The notes beneath the pieces are model-generated. The model had not been told where the DNA came from. It saw only the letters and a program-made list of their open reading frames with translations, and made no database searches. The translations under genes and the position numbers were made by a program. Positions 1-7,897 of a stretch of 44,891 nt of DNA are shown here, piece after piece (position 1 is the stretch's first letter; every line of letters begins with the position of its first letter). The DNA is from Erysipelotrichaceae bacterium NK3D112 (GTDB lineage: Bacteria; Bacillota_I; Bacilli_A; Erysipelotrichales; Erysipelotrichaceae): contig JNJQ01000021.1 of the NCBI GenBank assembly GCA_000701725.1, positions 1 through 44,891 on the forward strand, read 5' to 3'.

Positions 1-23
1 AGATCCACAAAAGGTACTTTCAT
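1..23 (-). CDS. DegT/DnrJ/EryC1-type aminotransferase, first codons only
   Basis: An ATG at 23 preceded by AGGAGA at the proper spacing opens a reading frame that runs off the window edge. The eight visible residues, MKVPFVDL, are the usual opening of DegT/DnrJ/EryC1 sugar aminotransferases (PFxDL). The start lies 3 bases after the stop of the FdtA-type isomerase, and fdtA-fdtB pairs are common, so an FdtB-type dTDP-3-keto-6-deoxyhexose aminotransferase is the best guess. Only the N-terminus is visible, so the family call rests on the motif plus context. Confidence 0.5.
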
Positions 24-26
24 GAT

Positions 27-434
27 TTATTCTCCTCTGCTTTCCACATATTTCAGAAACTCATCATAGTCTCTGATATAATCCGATTCCTCATAATAAG
101 TGGATGCCATGACCATCAATACGGCATCCGGTGAGAAATCATACATCACTCTCCACATATCCGAAGAGATATACAGGCCCTTGTTGGGCTCATCAAGCAC
201 AACCGTTTCCTTCTCTTTTCCGTTGTCGAGAAGGATTTTGCATGAACCGTGCACACAGATCAGGATCTGTTCCAGCGCCTTGTGGGCATGATGGCCTCTG
301 GCAACACCGGGGGTTGTGTCATACATGTAATAAACACGCTTCACCTCGAAGGGAATATCTTTATTTGCCTCGACCGCGACCAGCTGGCCTCTTGCGTCTC
401 CGTGAGGTTCAAAAGTATACATCTTGATTTCCAT
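27..434 (-). CDS. fdtA: FdtA/QdtA-type dTDP-4-keto-6-deoxyglucose 3,4-ketoisomerase
   Basis: A 135-residue cupin of the WxcM-like/FdtA family, full length for the family. It shows the RGxL motif near residue 15, the histidine cluster GHHAHK near residue 47 and the closing YxxSDYIRDYxEF signature. FdtA-type enzymes convert dTDP-4-keto-6-deoxyglucose, the product of RfbB, to the 3-keto isomer, the substrate of a FdtB-type aminotransferase. The start is set by GGAAGGAG 6 bases before the ATG. It sits directly upstream of the aminotransferase start at 23, and rfbA/rfbB lie in the same window, so a dTDP-3-amino-3,6-dideoxyhexose is the likely product. Whether the isomer has galacto or gluco configuration (FdtA or QdtA) cannot be told by eye. 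Confidence 0.85.
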   Translation of the reverse strand: MEIKMYTFEPHGDARGQLVAVEANKDIPFEVKRVYYMYDTTPGVARGHHAHKALEQILICVHGSCKILLDNGKEKETVVLDEPNKGLYISSDMWRVMYDFSPDAVLMVMASTYYEESDYIRDYDEFLKYVESRGE

Positions 435-476
435 ATGTTCTCCTTCCAGTTATCCGGCATTGAATGTATTCTTATA

Positions 477-905
477 CTATTTTAAAAATCTGTGAAGCCT
501 TGATCGTGACTTCAGATAAACGGCTTTTAAGTCAAAAAGATCTCCGACGAGAAAACCAAAAGCTCTCATATGGAGATCATCTGTCCTGATCTCCTTTCCA
601 TCTCTTACTATCGTTGTCAGTATCCCGATAATCTGTGATCGATCCACCGGCTGATCTTTGAAGGTATTATGATCTCCGGCAGTTATAATACGATCACCAC
701 TGATTTTCAGGATTCTGTGCAAAACATATTTTCCTTTATCCTTGAACAATACAATGTCATGTTTTTTCAGTTTACCAGCCGGCTTTCGGATAATAAGGAT
801 ATCCTTGTTCTGGCGCAAAAGCGGATACATTGAAAAACCCTTGCACGTATAAACCAAAACCTCATCTTCTTCAAGGATCTGCTCAAATGTTTTAGATTCA
901 CTCAT
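477..905 (-). CDS. S24/S26-family peptidase (signal-peptidase-like)
   Basis: A 142-residue protein with the Ser box GFSMYPLL (Ser near residue 25) and, about 40 residues later, VLHRI, where the general base position is His, as in SipW/ER-type S26 enzymes, rather than the Lys of usual bacterial signal peptidase I. The AGDHN motif near residue 97 is the conserved box E region. No convincing N-terminal membrane anchor is visible; the C-terminus is basic and moderately hydrophobic. Its start overlaps the end of the pqqD-like gene by 8 bases, implying translational coupling. Peptidases of this type next to PqqD proteins are typical of ribosomally made peptide (RiPP) clusters, but no radical-SAM maturase is in view. 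Substrate unknown. Confidence 0.75.
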   Translation of the reverse strand: MSESKTFEQILEEDEVLVYTCKGFSMYPLLRQNKDILIIRKPAGKLKKHDIVLFKDKGKYVLHRILKISGDRIITAGDHNTFKDQPVDRSQIIGILTTIVRDGKEIRTDDLHMRAFGFLVGDLFDLKAVYLKSRSRLHRFLK

Positions 906-1158
906 CTAATGCACCGATATTGCGAAGTGTTTCTAAAACACGATCGATATCCTTTTTTATTGTTTCCTGATCTGCATCATATTTCTTCATCATCTGATCA
1001 AGAATGTTTTCTTCATCAGTTTCTTCTTTAAGGCAGGAAATAATAAATGCTGCACTTGCATTCATCTTTACAATCCCTTTGAAACTGCTGGCCCCTGTGC
1101 CTACCATAATTTCCTTATCATCTACAGGATATGTCACATATTCGCTTTTCAATTTCAT
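898..1158 (-). CDS. PqqD-family peptide chaperone
   Basis: An 86-residue protein matching the PqqD/RRE fold: N-terminal beta strands, a central helix bearing the typical N-x-SAAFIISCL stretch, then two acidic helices. Full length for the family. PqqD proteins bind leader peptides of RiPP precursors and present them to a maturase. TAGGAG lies 7 bases before the ATG. It is coupled to the S24/S26-type peptidase downstream. No radical-SAM enzyme or clear precursor peptide accompanies it, so it may be a leftover of a larger cluster or act with a partner encoded elsewhere. Confidence 0.8.
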   Translation of the reverse strand: MKLKSEYVTYPVDDKEIMVGTGASSFKGIVKMNASAAFIISCLKEETDEENILDQMMKKYDADQETIKKDIDRVLETLRNIGALDE

Positions 1159-1663
1159 AACAAACTCCTATTTTCAGTTTTCACTGCATAGCTTATAAAC
1201 TAATTCATACATATTGCAGTATATAACATAACTGATTTGTTTATCACCAATTCTTTTTTCACCTCATTCGTTTTATGACTCTTTTCTGTTTTCAGCGGCA
1301 TTGTCCACGCATCAACCGCAAACCAGACTTTCAGCTCATGAAGCTGAAAAGCATACAGCCATTCAGTCATGATGCTGAACACATGTTTTGGTTTTCTATT
1401 ATAAGTCAGCCCCAGCCCGCTTTACGATTCTTCTGTCACTTCATCAGCCGATTATCCGATGACAGATTTATTCCGCATTGCACATTTACGATTTTCAGGA
1501 AGTGACAGGTCTTTATATCGGTTCTTCCTGGAAATTCAGCAGCTCTCCTGCAAACATCTCTTTATATCACTCGGAATTCAGCTGTTTTCGAATCAGTTCA
1601 GATTTTTATCTCATTTTTGGTTCTGATATAATTATCGAGAATCATCATAGATTGGGGGATAAA
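1159..1663. other. Intergenic, no convincing gene
   Basis: About 500 bases between the pqqD-like start and the acyltransferase. A minus-strand frame at 1200-1382 could encode 60 residues directly upstream of pqqD, where a RiPP precursor might be expected, but it has no recognisable ribosome binding site, leader/core pattern or family resemblance. The plus-strand frame entering the acyltransferase from 1478 is an in-frame upstream extension with no initiation signal. The stretch is AT-rich and may be decayed coding sequence. Confidence 0.4.
1624..1632 (+). promoter_or_regulatory. Extended -10 promoter of the acyltransferase gene
   Basis: TGATATAAT is a consensus extended -10 (TGn plus TATAAT). 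The upstream -35 is weak (T-rich), which is common with extended -10 elements. It lies about 30 bases before the ATG at 1664. Confidence 0.5.
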
Positions 1664-2653
1664 ATGAAGCAGCGAGATTTTAAAATTGATACTATTAAAG
1701 GAATAATGATATTTTTAGTTGTATTTGTTCATTGTATTGGTAAAGTTTCTGCCATAAACACAGATACGACCTGGCTAAAATATATTGTCCGTTGTGTTTA
1801 TCCTTTTCATATGCCTGTTTTTATTTTTATCTCAGGATATTTCTCATCTCCCGAAAATGGGAAGAAAGCTATTTCAAAATATCTGATCCCATACTTGCTG
1901 GCAAATGCATTATTCGGGTTATTAGGTTCATTCGTCAATTCTCAATTTTCATTTAGTGAGGCAGACCCATTCAGTCCACACTGGACCCTTTGGTACTTAC
2001 TCAGTCTGTTCTTTTGGAAAGTCTTCTTATCGAGTGTATTAGAATGGAAACATCCATTGCTGACGATGATAATCCTGGCTTTGATAACTGGTATTTTCAG
2101 TGCTGATTATTATTTATCTTTATCAAGAACGATTGCTTTCTTTCCGTACTTTATTGGTGGCTATCTTGTACGGAAAAATAACATACGTCATGAGTTGAAA
2201 AAAATCTTAAGCAAGTCAAATGCTATCCTATTATTTGTTATTTCCGAATTAATAGTTGCATTCCTTGCATATAACAACGTAAATGGTCTGGCTTTTCAGC
2301 TATGCTGCTCATACGAAACTATGAATCAATCAATTCTAACGGGCATACTATTACGTCTGTTCGCTTATATATCAGGAACTGCAGGGATAATATTTTTCTT
2401 TTCGATCACCCCAGAAAAAAAGAACTATTTCTCTGTATTAGGAAAGTACAGCCTTACAATATATTTGGCGCACTCATTTTGCCTGAGATTAATCTCAAAA
2501 TTTGTTCATTTGAACTCAGCAGCACCGATATTCCTGCTATCGGTGATAATAACAATAATCATTTGTGTTATCTTCGGTAATAAAAAAATGTCCAATGCAT
2601 ATAACTTTGTAATTTCTGGAATCACACGGTTATTGTTTATCGATAATCTGTAA
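1664..2653 (+). CDS. Membrane acyltransferase 3 family (COG3594-like O-acetyltransferase)
   Basis: A 329-residue integral membrane protein with about ten hydrophobic segments. It opens with the KxDTIKGIMIFLVVFVH signature of acyltransferase-3 proteins, whose His (residue 23) is the conserved catalytic/substrate residue, followed by FHMPVFIFISGYF. Closest in feel to the fucose 4-O-acetylase-like group, which moves acetyl groups from cytoplasmic donors onto surface sugars. The ATG at 1664 follows GGGGGA by 5-6 bases; the open frame reaches back to 1478, but that extension has no membrane-protein character or start signal. The gene is clearly more AT-rich than the glycosyltransferase cluster and stands alone on the plus strand, consistent with recent acquisition. 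The acceptor is unknown. Confidence 0.8.
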   Translation: MKQRDFKIDTIKGIMIFLVVFVHCIGKVSAINTDTTWLKYIVRCVYPFHMPVFIFISGYFSSPENGKKAISKYLIPYLLANALFGLLGSFVNSQFSFSEADPFSPHWTLWYLLSLFFWKVFLSSVLEWKHPLLTMIILALITGIFSADYYLSLSRTIAFFPYFIGGYLVRKNNIRHELKKILSKSNAILLFVISELIVAFLAYNNVNGLAFQLCCSYETMNQSILTGILLRLFAYISGTAGIIFFFSITPEKKNYFSVLGKYSLTIYLAHSFCLRLISKFVHLNSAAPIFLLSVIITIIICVIFGNKKMSNAYNFVISGITRLLFIDNL

Positions 2654-3177
2654 TTCAAATAAGCATATCCTGATGGACTATTTATAAGCAGCACGTCCGT
2701 TTCTGGCGCAAATTGCATATGTTTTAAAGAATCTCCCAAATGCTATAAATACTGAAGGGATTGAAAATAACTCTAAAGGATATTACCCAATATCGGACAC
2801 ATGCTGTCCAAGCATTGATTGCGAATGATGAAAACTGCTTTTCCTCTGCATTTGCATCAGCTGCGATTGCAAAAAAAGAAATGTCTTTCCTGCTATGAGA
2901 AAGAGTCTGACCCTGTTCCGCTAAATTGCTGAAAAGAAACGCATAACCGCTTAAGGATATTTACATAATCCTTCAAGGATTTTATTGTTATCATTCACTT
3001 CCTGTTTTAATCAGTGTTCATTCTGTTTTTCTATGCGGAATAGCCGAGCTGGTTGGATGTTTTGAATAAACTGCGTGGCGGATTCCCGAACTGTCTTGTG
3101 CAAAAGTCCCGATGCGATCTCAACAAAACACCAAAAGCAACCGACACAATGATATAAGGAATACTCAGAAGCTGTAT
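2654..3177. other. Intergenic, decayed sequence
   Basis: No intact gene. A plus-strand frame around 2756-2899 reads a plausible protein-like C-terminus (about 47 residues, ending FLL before a TGA at 2897) without a start, and other short frames nearby look similarly broken. I cannot assign them to a family. The region sits between an AT-rich acyltransferase and an epimerase fragment and is best read as debris from rearrangement. Confidence 0.35.
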
Positions 3178-3526
3178 TTCCTTATACCACTTTACAAACT
3201 CTCTCAGACCTTCCTCAACCGTAACGGAAGGATGAAATCCGAAGTCTTTTTCAAAGGCGGAACTGTCCGCGTACGTGACAGGCACATCTCCCGCCTGCAT
3301 GCCCACAAGTTCCTGATGAGCTTCAAAATCATCATCCTTTGGAAGGAGCCCTGCCCTGACCAGTTCAGTCTGAAGCGTACGGATAAAATCGAGCAGATTG
3401 ACAGGTGTGCCCCCCGCCGATGTTGTATACCGTATGCGGTGCCTTGGACAGTCCATCCTCTCCCTTTTCCTTTTCCGGTGCATTTCTGATCGCCCGGATC
3501 ATGCCTTCGAGGATGTCATCAATCGT
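3178..3526 (-). pseudogene. UDP-glucuronate 4-epimerase, C-terminal fragment with frameshift
   Basis: Two reading frames joined by a shift together give the C-terminal third of an extended-SDR epimerase. The upstream frame reads IDDILEGMIRAI, then KAPHTVYNIGG; the downstream frame reads GGTPVNLLDFI, then DVPVTYAD, DFGFHP and LREFVKWYKE. The break falls in a run of six C (plus strand) at 3410-3415, where one extra base accounts for the shift. The Rossmann N-terminal two thirds are absent and homology stops at both ends without start or stop signals. Family members interconvert UDP-glucuronate and UDP-galacturonate for surface polysaccharides. This copy cannot make a functional enzyme even if the homopolymer shift is a sequencing error. 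Confidence 0.8.
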
Positions 3527-3599
3527 TCATCGAGCTTTACTTTCAGACCATTCATGCATGTATTACTTTATCACATATCATACATAAGCTGATGCCCGC

Positions 3600-3630
3600 A
3601 AAAAAAGATATGCCCATGCGGACATATCTT
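3600..3630 (-). terminator. Rho-independent terminator after rplA
   Basis: On the minus strand AAGATATG pairs with CATATCTT, with inner CC/GG pairs around GCAT, followed by a run of seven T. It begins 15 bases past the rplA stop and ends the rplK-rplA unit, so rplJ-rplL are not cotranscribed here. Confidence 0.85.
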
Positions 3631-3644
3631 CGTAAGTGTTCAGC

Positions 3645-4322
3645 TTATTCAACTGTAACGTGGATACCAGGACCCATTGTTGTGGACAGTGTGAGGTTCT
3701 TGATGTAAGTACCTCTGACAGCTGCCGGCTTGATCTTGACGATCTGGTCATAGATAGCCTTGAAGTTTTCAGCCAGAGCCTCATCTGTGAAGGAGCACTT
3801 GCCGATCATGACGTTGACGTTTCCGTCTCTGTCTGTACGGTATTCAGCTTTACCCTTCTTGATTTCATCAACTGCCTGGGCAACATTCATTGTGACTGTG
3901 CCTGTCTTAGGGTTCGGCATCAGGCCCTTCGGACCCAGCAGACGGCCAAGCTTACCAAGCTGACCCATCATATCCGGTGTAGCGACGATCTTGTCGAAAT
4001 CGAACCAGCCGCCCTGGATCTTTTCGATCATGTCAGCGCCGCCGACATAGTCAGCACCTGCATTCTTCGCTTCGTCAACCTTGGCACCCTGTGTGATGAC
4101 GAGAACTCTCTGTGTCTTACCGGAACCGTTCGGAAGAACGATAGCGCCACGGATGTTCTGATCAGCCTGACGGGGGTCAATGTTCAGGAAGAATGAAAGT
4201 TCAACTGAAGAATCGAACTTTGTGGAAGCGAGTTCCTTCGCAAGAACGATTGCTTCCTTATAGTTGTAGAGTTTGGAGCGGTCAACCTTAGCCTTCGCTG
4301 CTTCGTACTTCTTGCCTGCCAT
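3645..4322 (-). CDS. rplA: 50S ribosomal protein L1
   Basis: 225 residues, close to the usual 229, colinear with bacterial L1: N-terminal [16 protein letters not shown], the [20 protein letters not shown] segment, [14 protein letters not shown] near residue 125 and the closing [16 protein letters not shown]1 binds 23S rRNA helices 76-78 at the mobile L1 stalk and in many bacteria represses its own operon mRNA. The gene starts 3 bases after the rplK stop and is followed by a strong terminator, so the operon here is only rplK-rplA. Confidence 0.98.
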   Translation of the reverse strand: MAGKKYEAAKAKVDRSKLYNYKEAIVLAKELASTKFDSSVELSFFLNIDPRQADQNIRGAIVLPNGSGKTQRVLVITQGAKVDEAKNAGADYVGGADMIEKIQGGWFDFDKIVATPDMMGQLGKLGRLLGPKGLMPNPKTGTVTMNVAQAVDEIKKGKAEYRTDRDGNVNVMIGKCSFTDEALAENFKAIYDQIVKIKPAAVRGTYIKNLTLSTTMGPGIHVTVE

Positions 4323-4325
4323 GGT

Positions 4326-4745
4326 TTATGCCTCCTCTACTGTGATACCCATATTACGGGCTGTGCCGGCGATGATCTTCATCGCTGCTTCAACGTCATT
4401 GGCGTTGAGATCCGGCATCTTGTACTCAGCGATTTCTCTGAGCTGTGCCTGTGTGATCTTGCCTGCCTTGACTGTGTTCGGTGTTCCGGATGCCTTCTGA
4501 ACGCCTGCTGCCTTCTTGATCAGGAATGCAGCGGGTGTTGTCTTGATGACGAAGTCGAAAGACTTGTCTTCATAGGCTGTGATGATGACAGGGACAACTT
4601 CACCTTTTCTGTCCTGTGTCTTCGCATTGAAATCTGTGCAGAACTGCGGCATGTTGATACCAGCAGATGCGAGAGCGGGTCCCGGCTTAGCGCCGCCTCC
4701 AAGGAACTGGAGCTTGCTGACCTTAGCAATTCTCTTCTTTGCCAT
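4326..4745 (-). CDS. rplK: 50S ribosomal protein L11
   Basis: 139 residues, full length, with the [19 protein letters not shown] signature near residues 17-35, the [14 protein letters not shown] linker and the C-terminal rRNA-binding domain ending in [11 protein letters not shown]11 binds the GTPase-associated region of 23S rRNA. AAAAGGAGG lies 8 bases before the ATG. It has its own strong promoter 90-125 bases upstream and is not read directly from nusG, as it is in many Firmicutes. Confidence 0.98.
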   Translation of the reverse strand: MAKKRIAKVSKLQFLGGGAKPGPALASAGINMPQFCTDFNAKTQDRKGEVVPVIITAYEDKSFDFVIKTTPAAFLIKKAAGVQKASGTPNTVKAGKITQAQLREIAEYKMPDLNANDVEAAMKIIAGTARNMGITVEEA

Positions 4746-4838
4746 GTGGGCTTCCTCCTTTTAGAAAATTACCACATGCAGTGGTTTTCACGGATGTCTG
4801 CGCATCCTCCCACGCATGCGCACACAAAAAATGTGTGC
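4746..4838 (-). promoter_or_regulatory. Structured rplK-rplA leader, possible L1 autoregulatory site
   Basis: The transcribed leader of about 90 bases holds three stems: GCACACA/TGTGTGC, GCGCAT/ATGCGC enclosing GTGGGAGG, and CCAC/GTGG just before the Shine-Dalgarno. GTGGGAG resembles the conserved strand of the L1-binding helix in 23S rRNA, so feedback by L1 is plausible. This is inference from motif similarity only. Confidence 0.4.
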
Positions 4839-4844
4839 CTAATA

Positions 4845-4873
4845 ATATTATCCGTTTCAGCCTTTCACGTCAA
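4845..4873 (-). promoter_or_regulatory. Promoter of rplK-rplA
   Basis: Minus-strand TTGACG (4868-4873) and TAATAT (4845-4850) are separated by exactly 17 bases, a near-consensus vegetative promoter with a predicted start near 4838. The rest of the 4746-5059 gap (about 4874-4966) shows nothing else. Confidence 0.8.
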
Positions 4874-4966
4874 TGCAAAAATCACCGGAATTCCGCATAA
4901 ATACGCTGTTTTCAGCGGTTTTGATACACAGCGAATATATCATCATGCCCTGCGCGTATGGAAAAC

Positions 4967-5054
4967 AATAAAAGCAGGCAGGATGGAAAAGTCATTATTC
5001 ATACAGATCCATGAATCCGGTATGTTTTCATCACACTTTTTTATCCTGTCTGCC
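4967..5054 (-). terminator. Possible terminator after the LTA-synthase-like gene
   Basis: GCAGACAGGAT (minus strand, just after the stop) can pair with ATCCTGCCTGC about 58 bases on, with one mismatch, followed by TTTTATTGTTTT. The loop is long, so this is tentative. Confidence 0.35.
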
Positions 5055-5059
5055 TTTTT

Positions 5060-7681
5060 TCAATGATTTGCGGCCGTCTCGCTTCCTTCATCCGAAGGCG
5101 CGATCACGGATGTCTGTGCCGCCTGGTATTCCTTGAGATTTCCGGTGATATCAGGCAGATGTGAATATTCACCCGATGTGTTGAGCACATCGATTTTGAT
5201 CACTGCGTCAGTGATATCGATATCCGAGATATCAATATTCTCTGCCCAGCCGTAGTTTTCCGTATTGTCGAGCTGGTAGGTTTTCTGGTTTCTCGGATTC
5301 TTTCTTCCGAAAACGGTCACTTTCACATCCGCAACGCCATCGCGAACTCCTGTGATGTCCTTGATGCGGATCGTCATCAGACCTGCTTCTTTGTTCAGCT
5401 GGGTGATTCTGACATCTCCCTGCGGAACACCCCAGCGGGTATCGAAGTAGGCATTGTTGGCCATCTCGCCGTTAACCTGATCCCAGACAACAACGTTGAT
5501 TCCCTTTGCGGAATTGCTGTACTGCTCATAACCCCAGTATCCCTGATTGGCGATATATACCGGTGCGGTTGTATAGGAGCTGACAATGATATACGGATAG
5601 CCGCCGGAAGTCACGCCATAGCGTTCCAGATACCATGAGGAGGAATCCTCATGAACCGTTCCGTCCGAGATCACCGCGAACCAGTAGAATTCCTGCTGTC
5701 CGCGCAGATCCGTCTGTACGCCAAGACGGAACAGGCTTTCCTGGATCTCATCTGTAATACCGTTGACCGCGTTGTCCTTAAGTGTGATAAATATCGCGTA
5801 GCGGCTCTTGTCCAGGGTGGCCAGTGTATCCAGATACGCTGCCGCATCATTCTGCACCGAGCCGAGGAAGAGAAGACTTGCGCCGCTGTATGTGAAGACC
5901 GTATCGCCCTTGATGCCGCTGCCGGGATCACCTGTCTGTTCAGAGATGACAATTCTGAGTCCGGTTGTCTCAAGCTCAGCCTCCGGCACGATCAGATCCG
6001 CCTGCCATGAGCCGTCGCTTGCCGCCTGCGCCTCATAAATCGTGGAGCCTTCCTCGTTTTCCGTGATTGCCATGACACGGTAGATCGGTCCGTTTTCATT
6101 GTGGATATCCTTGATGGCAATGCTCAGTGTTTCGCTCTCGCTGTCATAGCCAAGTACTTTGACCGTCGCATCCGCCACGATATGTCCTTCTGAAAGAAGA
6201 TCCTTGCTGGTCAGATCGATTCCGGAAAGGGATTCCATGAATTTCGACTTCTTCGAGATTTCAATCGTTTCTTCAGAAAGACCCATTTCCTCAGTCAGTG
6301 TTTTTCTGGATGAGAACAGATTTGTGCCAAGGCCGAGTCTGTCGCCTTCAATATAGGCGCCCATCGCCGCAAGGGTTGTCGGGAATTCATCCAGGGTGGA
6401 GAATACTCTTCTCTTTTCGGGATTCATCGGCTCAGCTGCCGAATTGATATAGCATGTGTAAACCTTGCGCTCATAATCCGCATCGATGTTTTCACAGTAG
6501 TCCACATCCATGGTCGGATGGTCGCCGGTGATCACGATCGTCGTGTTCTCATACCAGGGCTGTTCCTTGCACCAGTCGATAAACTCCGCGATCCGCTTTG
6601 ATGAACATGCCATGACATTGGAATACTGGGTGTCATATTCATCGTCGCAATCCGGACATACATAGCCATCCTCAAAATGGGTGTCCACCGTCAGCATCGT
6701 GACATTGAACGGTCCGTCCATCTGTGAATATTCGTCAAGAGTGCTCTTGGCCATGGAGATCAGATAGCTGTCCTCCATACCCCACCAGACATAATGTCCC
6801 TGTGGCACATAGCCGTGCTTGCCCGCCCAGTAATAATCACGGATCTCATAATTGCCGTGTGTTTCGAAATATGTCTTTCTGCCGCCGAACACCGCATCCG
6901 AGCCAAGCAGAAGCGTACTGTTATAGCCTTCCTTTTCCAGAATATCGCCGAGTGTCCAGATATCCGGGAAGAAGTTGAGCTGGGTGTCCATGTCATTGCG
7001 GTCAATGCTTGTCTGCAAAGGCAGTCCGGAGGTCTGGCCGAACATGGCGCCCATAGTCCAGGTTGTATAAGGAAGTGAGATGCCGCCATTGAGCGCTTCA
7101 TCGCTTCCGGAGAAATCCTCATTCTCCTTTGCCAGCTGCGTCAGTTCGGGAATATATGATTCATCAAACGCGCCGCCGCTTGCCTTGTCGGTGAATGTGA
7201 CTTCCATGGATTCCAGGAAGATATAGATGAGATTTCTCTTCTGTTCCGGGAACACCACATCCACTTCCTTCGGATCCGCGTAATTGTCGCGGATGAATTC
7301 GGAATTGGTTGTCTGGGCGGCGATATAATCTCCGACTCCCACCCTTGAATAGATGGAAGCACCCGCGCATATCAGTGAAGCGATGGAGATGATGATCATC
7401 CAGACTCTCAACTTGTGTTTCGGTTTTCCCTTCATCGCCACAAGAATACCGATCATCATGATGAATACCGCGAGGGTCGGCAATACACAGTGGATGCCGT
7501 ACTGACCGAACATTTCACCGCCGGTGCCGTAAAGTCCCTGCTGGAACTGGAACATGAGCTCTTCCATTTTCAGGTTTGGCCATGTTTCAAGTGTCCATTG
7601 CGCCGAGAAGCCCGCCAGGATTGACACAATGAAAAGAATCGATACCAATGTAGTGCTGACAACTGAAAAGAATTTCTTCAC
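5060..7681 (-). CDS. LTA synthase-like phosphotransferase with C-terminal ILEI/FAM3-like domain
   Basis: 873 residues from a GTG start placed 6 bases after AGGAGG; an upstream ATG at 7714 lacks any such site. Membrane segments lie near residues 4-26, 63-83 and 92-112, then an extracellular sulfatase/LtaS-type domain (about 148-455): IFLESME with metal ligand Glu157, SLPYTTWTM with a candidate nucleophile Thr206/207, and TGDHPTMD with Asp387/His388. Such enzymes move glycerol phosphate or similar groups onto surface polymers. After this come a beta-sandwich (about 505-595, like GBS Bsp repeats), an interleukin-like EMT inducer (ILEI/FAM3) domain (about 597-750, with KDNAVNGITDEIQ, a SLFRLG helix and GINVVVWD...FDT), and a second beta-sandwich (755-850). 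It lies alone between nusG and rplK. Substrate unknown; the tail may bind sugar or cell wall. Confidence 0.85.
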   Translation of the reverse strand: MKKFFSVVSTTLVSILFIVSILAGFSAQWTLETWPNLKMEELMFQFQQGLYGTGGEMFGQYGIHCVLPTLAVFIMMIGILVAMKGKPKHKLRVWMIIISIASLICAGASIYSRVGVGDYIAAQTTNSEFIRDNYADPKEVDVVFPEQKRNLIYIFLESMEVTFTDKASGGAFDESYIPELTQLAKENEDFSGSDEALNGGISLPYTTWTMGAMFGQTSGLPLQTSIDRNDMDTQLNFFPDIWTLGDILEKEGYNSTLLLGSDAVFGGRKTYFETHGNYEIRDYYWAGKHGYVPQGHYVWWGMEDSYLISMAKSTLDEYSQMDGPFNVTMLTVDTHFEDGYVCPDCDDEYDTQYSNVMACSSKRIAEFIDWCKEQPWYENTTIVITGDHPTMDVDYCENIDADYERKVYTCYINSAAEPMNPEKRRVFSTLDEFPTTLAAMGAYIEGDRLGLGTNLFSSRKTLTEEMGLSEETIEISKKSKFMESLSGIDLTSKDLLSEGHIVADATVKVLGYDSESETLSIAIKDIHNENGPIYRVMAITENEEGSTIYEAQAASDGSWQADLIVPEAELETTGLRIVISEQTGDPGSGIKGDTVFTYSGASLLFLGSVQNDAAAYLDTLATLDKSRYAIFITLKDNAVNGITDEIQESLFRLGVQTDLRGQQEFYWFAVISDGTVHEDSSSWYLERYGVTSGGYPYIIVSSYTTAPVYIANQGYWGYEQYSNSAKGINVVVWDQVNGEMANNAYFDTRWGVPQGDVRITQLNKEAGLMTIRIKDITGVRDGVADVKVTVFGRKNPRNQKTYQLDNTENYGWAENIDISDIDITDAVIKIDVLNTSGEYSHLPDITGNLKEYQAAQTSVIAPSDEGSETAANH

Positions 7682-7708
7682 ACCATGCCTCCTGTCAATC
7701 CATAAATG

Positions 7709-7726
7709 TAACACAACAATGTGTAA
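7709..7726. repeat. Inverted repeat upstream of the LTA-synthase-like gene
   Basis: TAACACA-ACAA-TGTGTAA, arms matching except one base pair, 27 bases upstream of the GTG start. It could be an operator or a small mRNA hairpin. No regulator is identified. Confidence 0.3.
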
Positions 7727-7870
7727 TTTATCAGAATTAATGCACAGTTTTTTTTAATTTTCATGTATGCATTTGCAAAGGTAAAAAAAGACAGCGCTTT
7801 CATTCATCCTCTGCATATCCGCACGATGCAGCAGCACCGTCTGTGCATGTATTATTCATAAGTCCTGAGT

Positions 7871-7897
7871 GTAAAAAAACAGCTTTTCAGCTGTTTC
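7871..7897 (-). terminator. Rho-independent terminator after nusG
   Basis: Immediately after the nusG stop, the minus strand reads AAACAGCT-GAAA-AGCTGTTT with the T run continuing to seven T. A classic strong terminator, so the LTA-synthase-like gene needs its own promoter. Confidence 0.9.

Noticed and set aside
1200-1382. 60-residue minus-strand frame directly before pqqD as a RiPP precursor
   Set aside because: No ribosome binding site, no leader/core pattern or repeated residues, and no family resemblance.
2756-2899. Protein-like open frame on the plus strand between acyltransferase and epimerase fragment
   Set aside because: No start codon with a binding site and no family match; may be debris, so not called a gene.
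3031-3177. C-terminal continuation of the epimerase fragment
   Set aside because: Homology ends at WYKE; the remaining frame is read-through into unrelated sequence.
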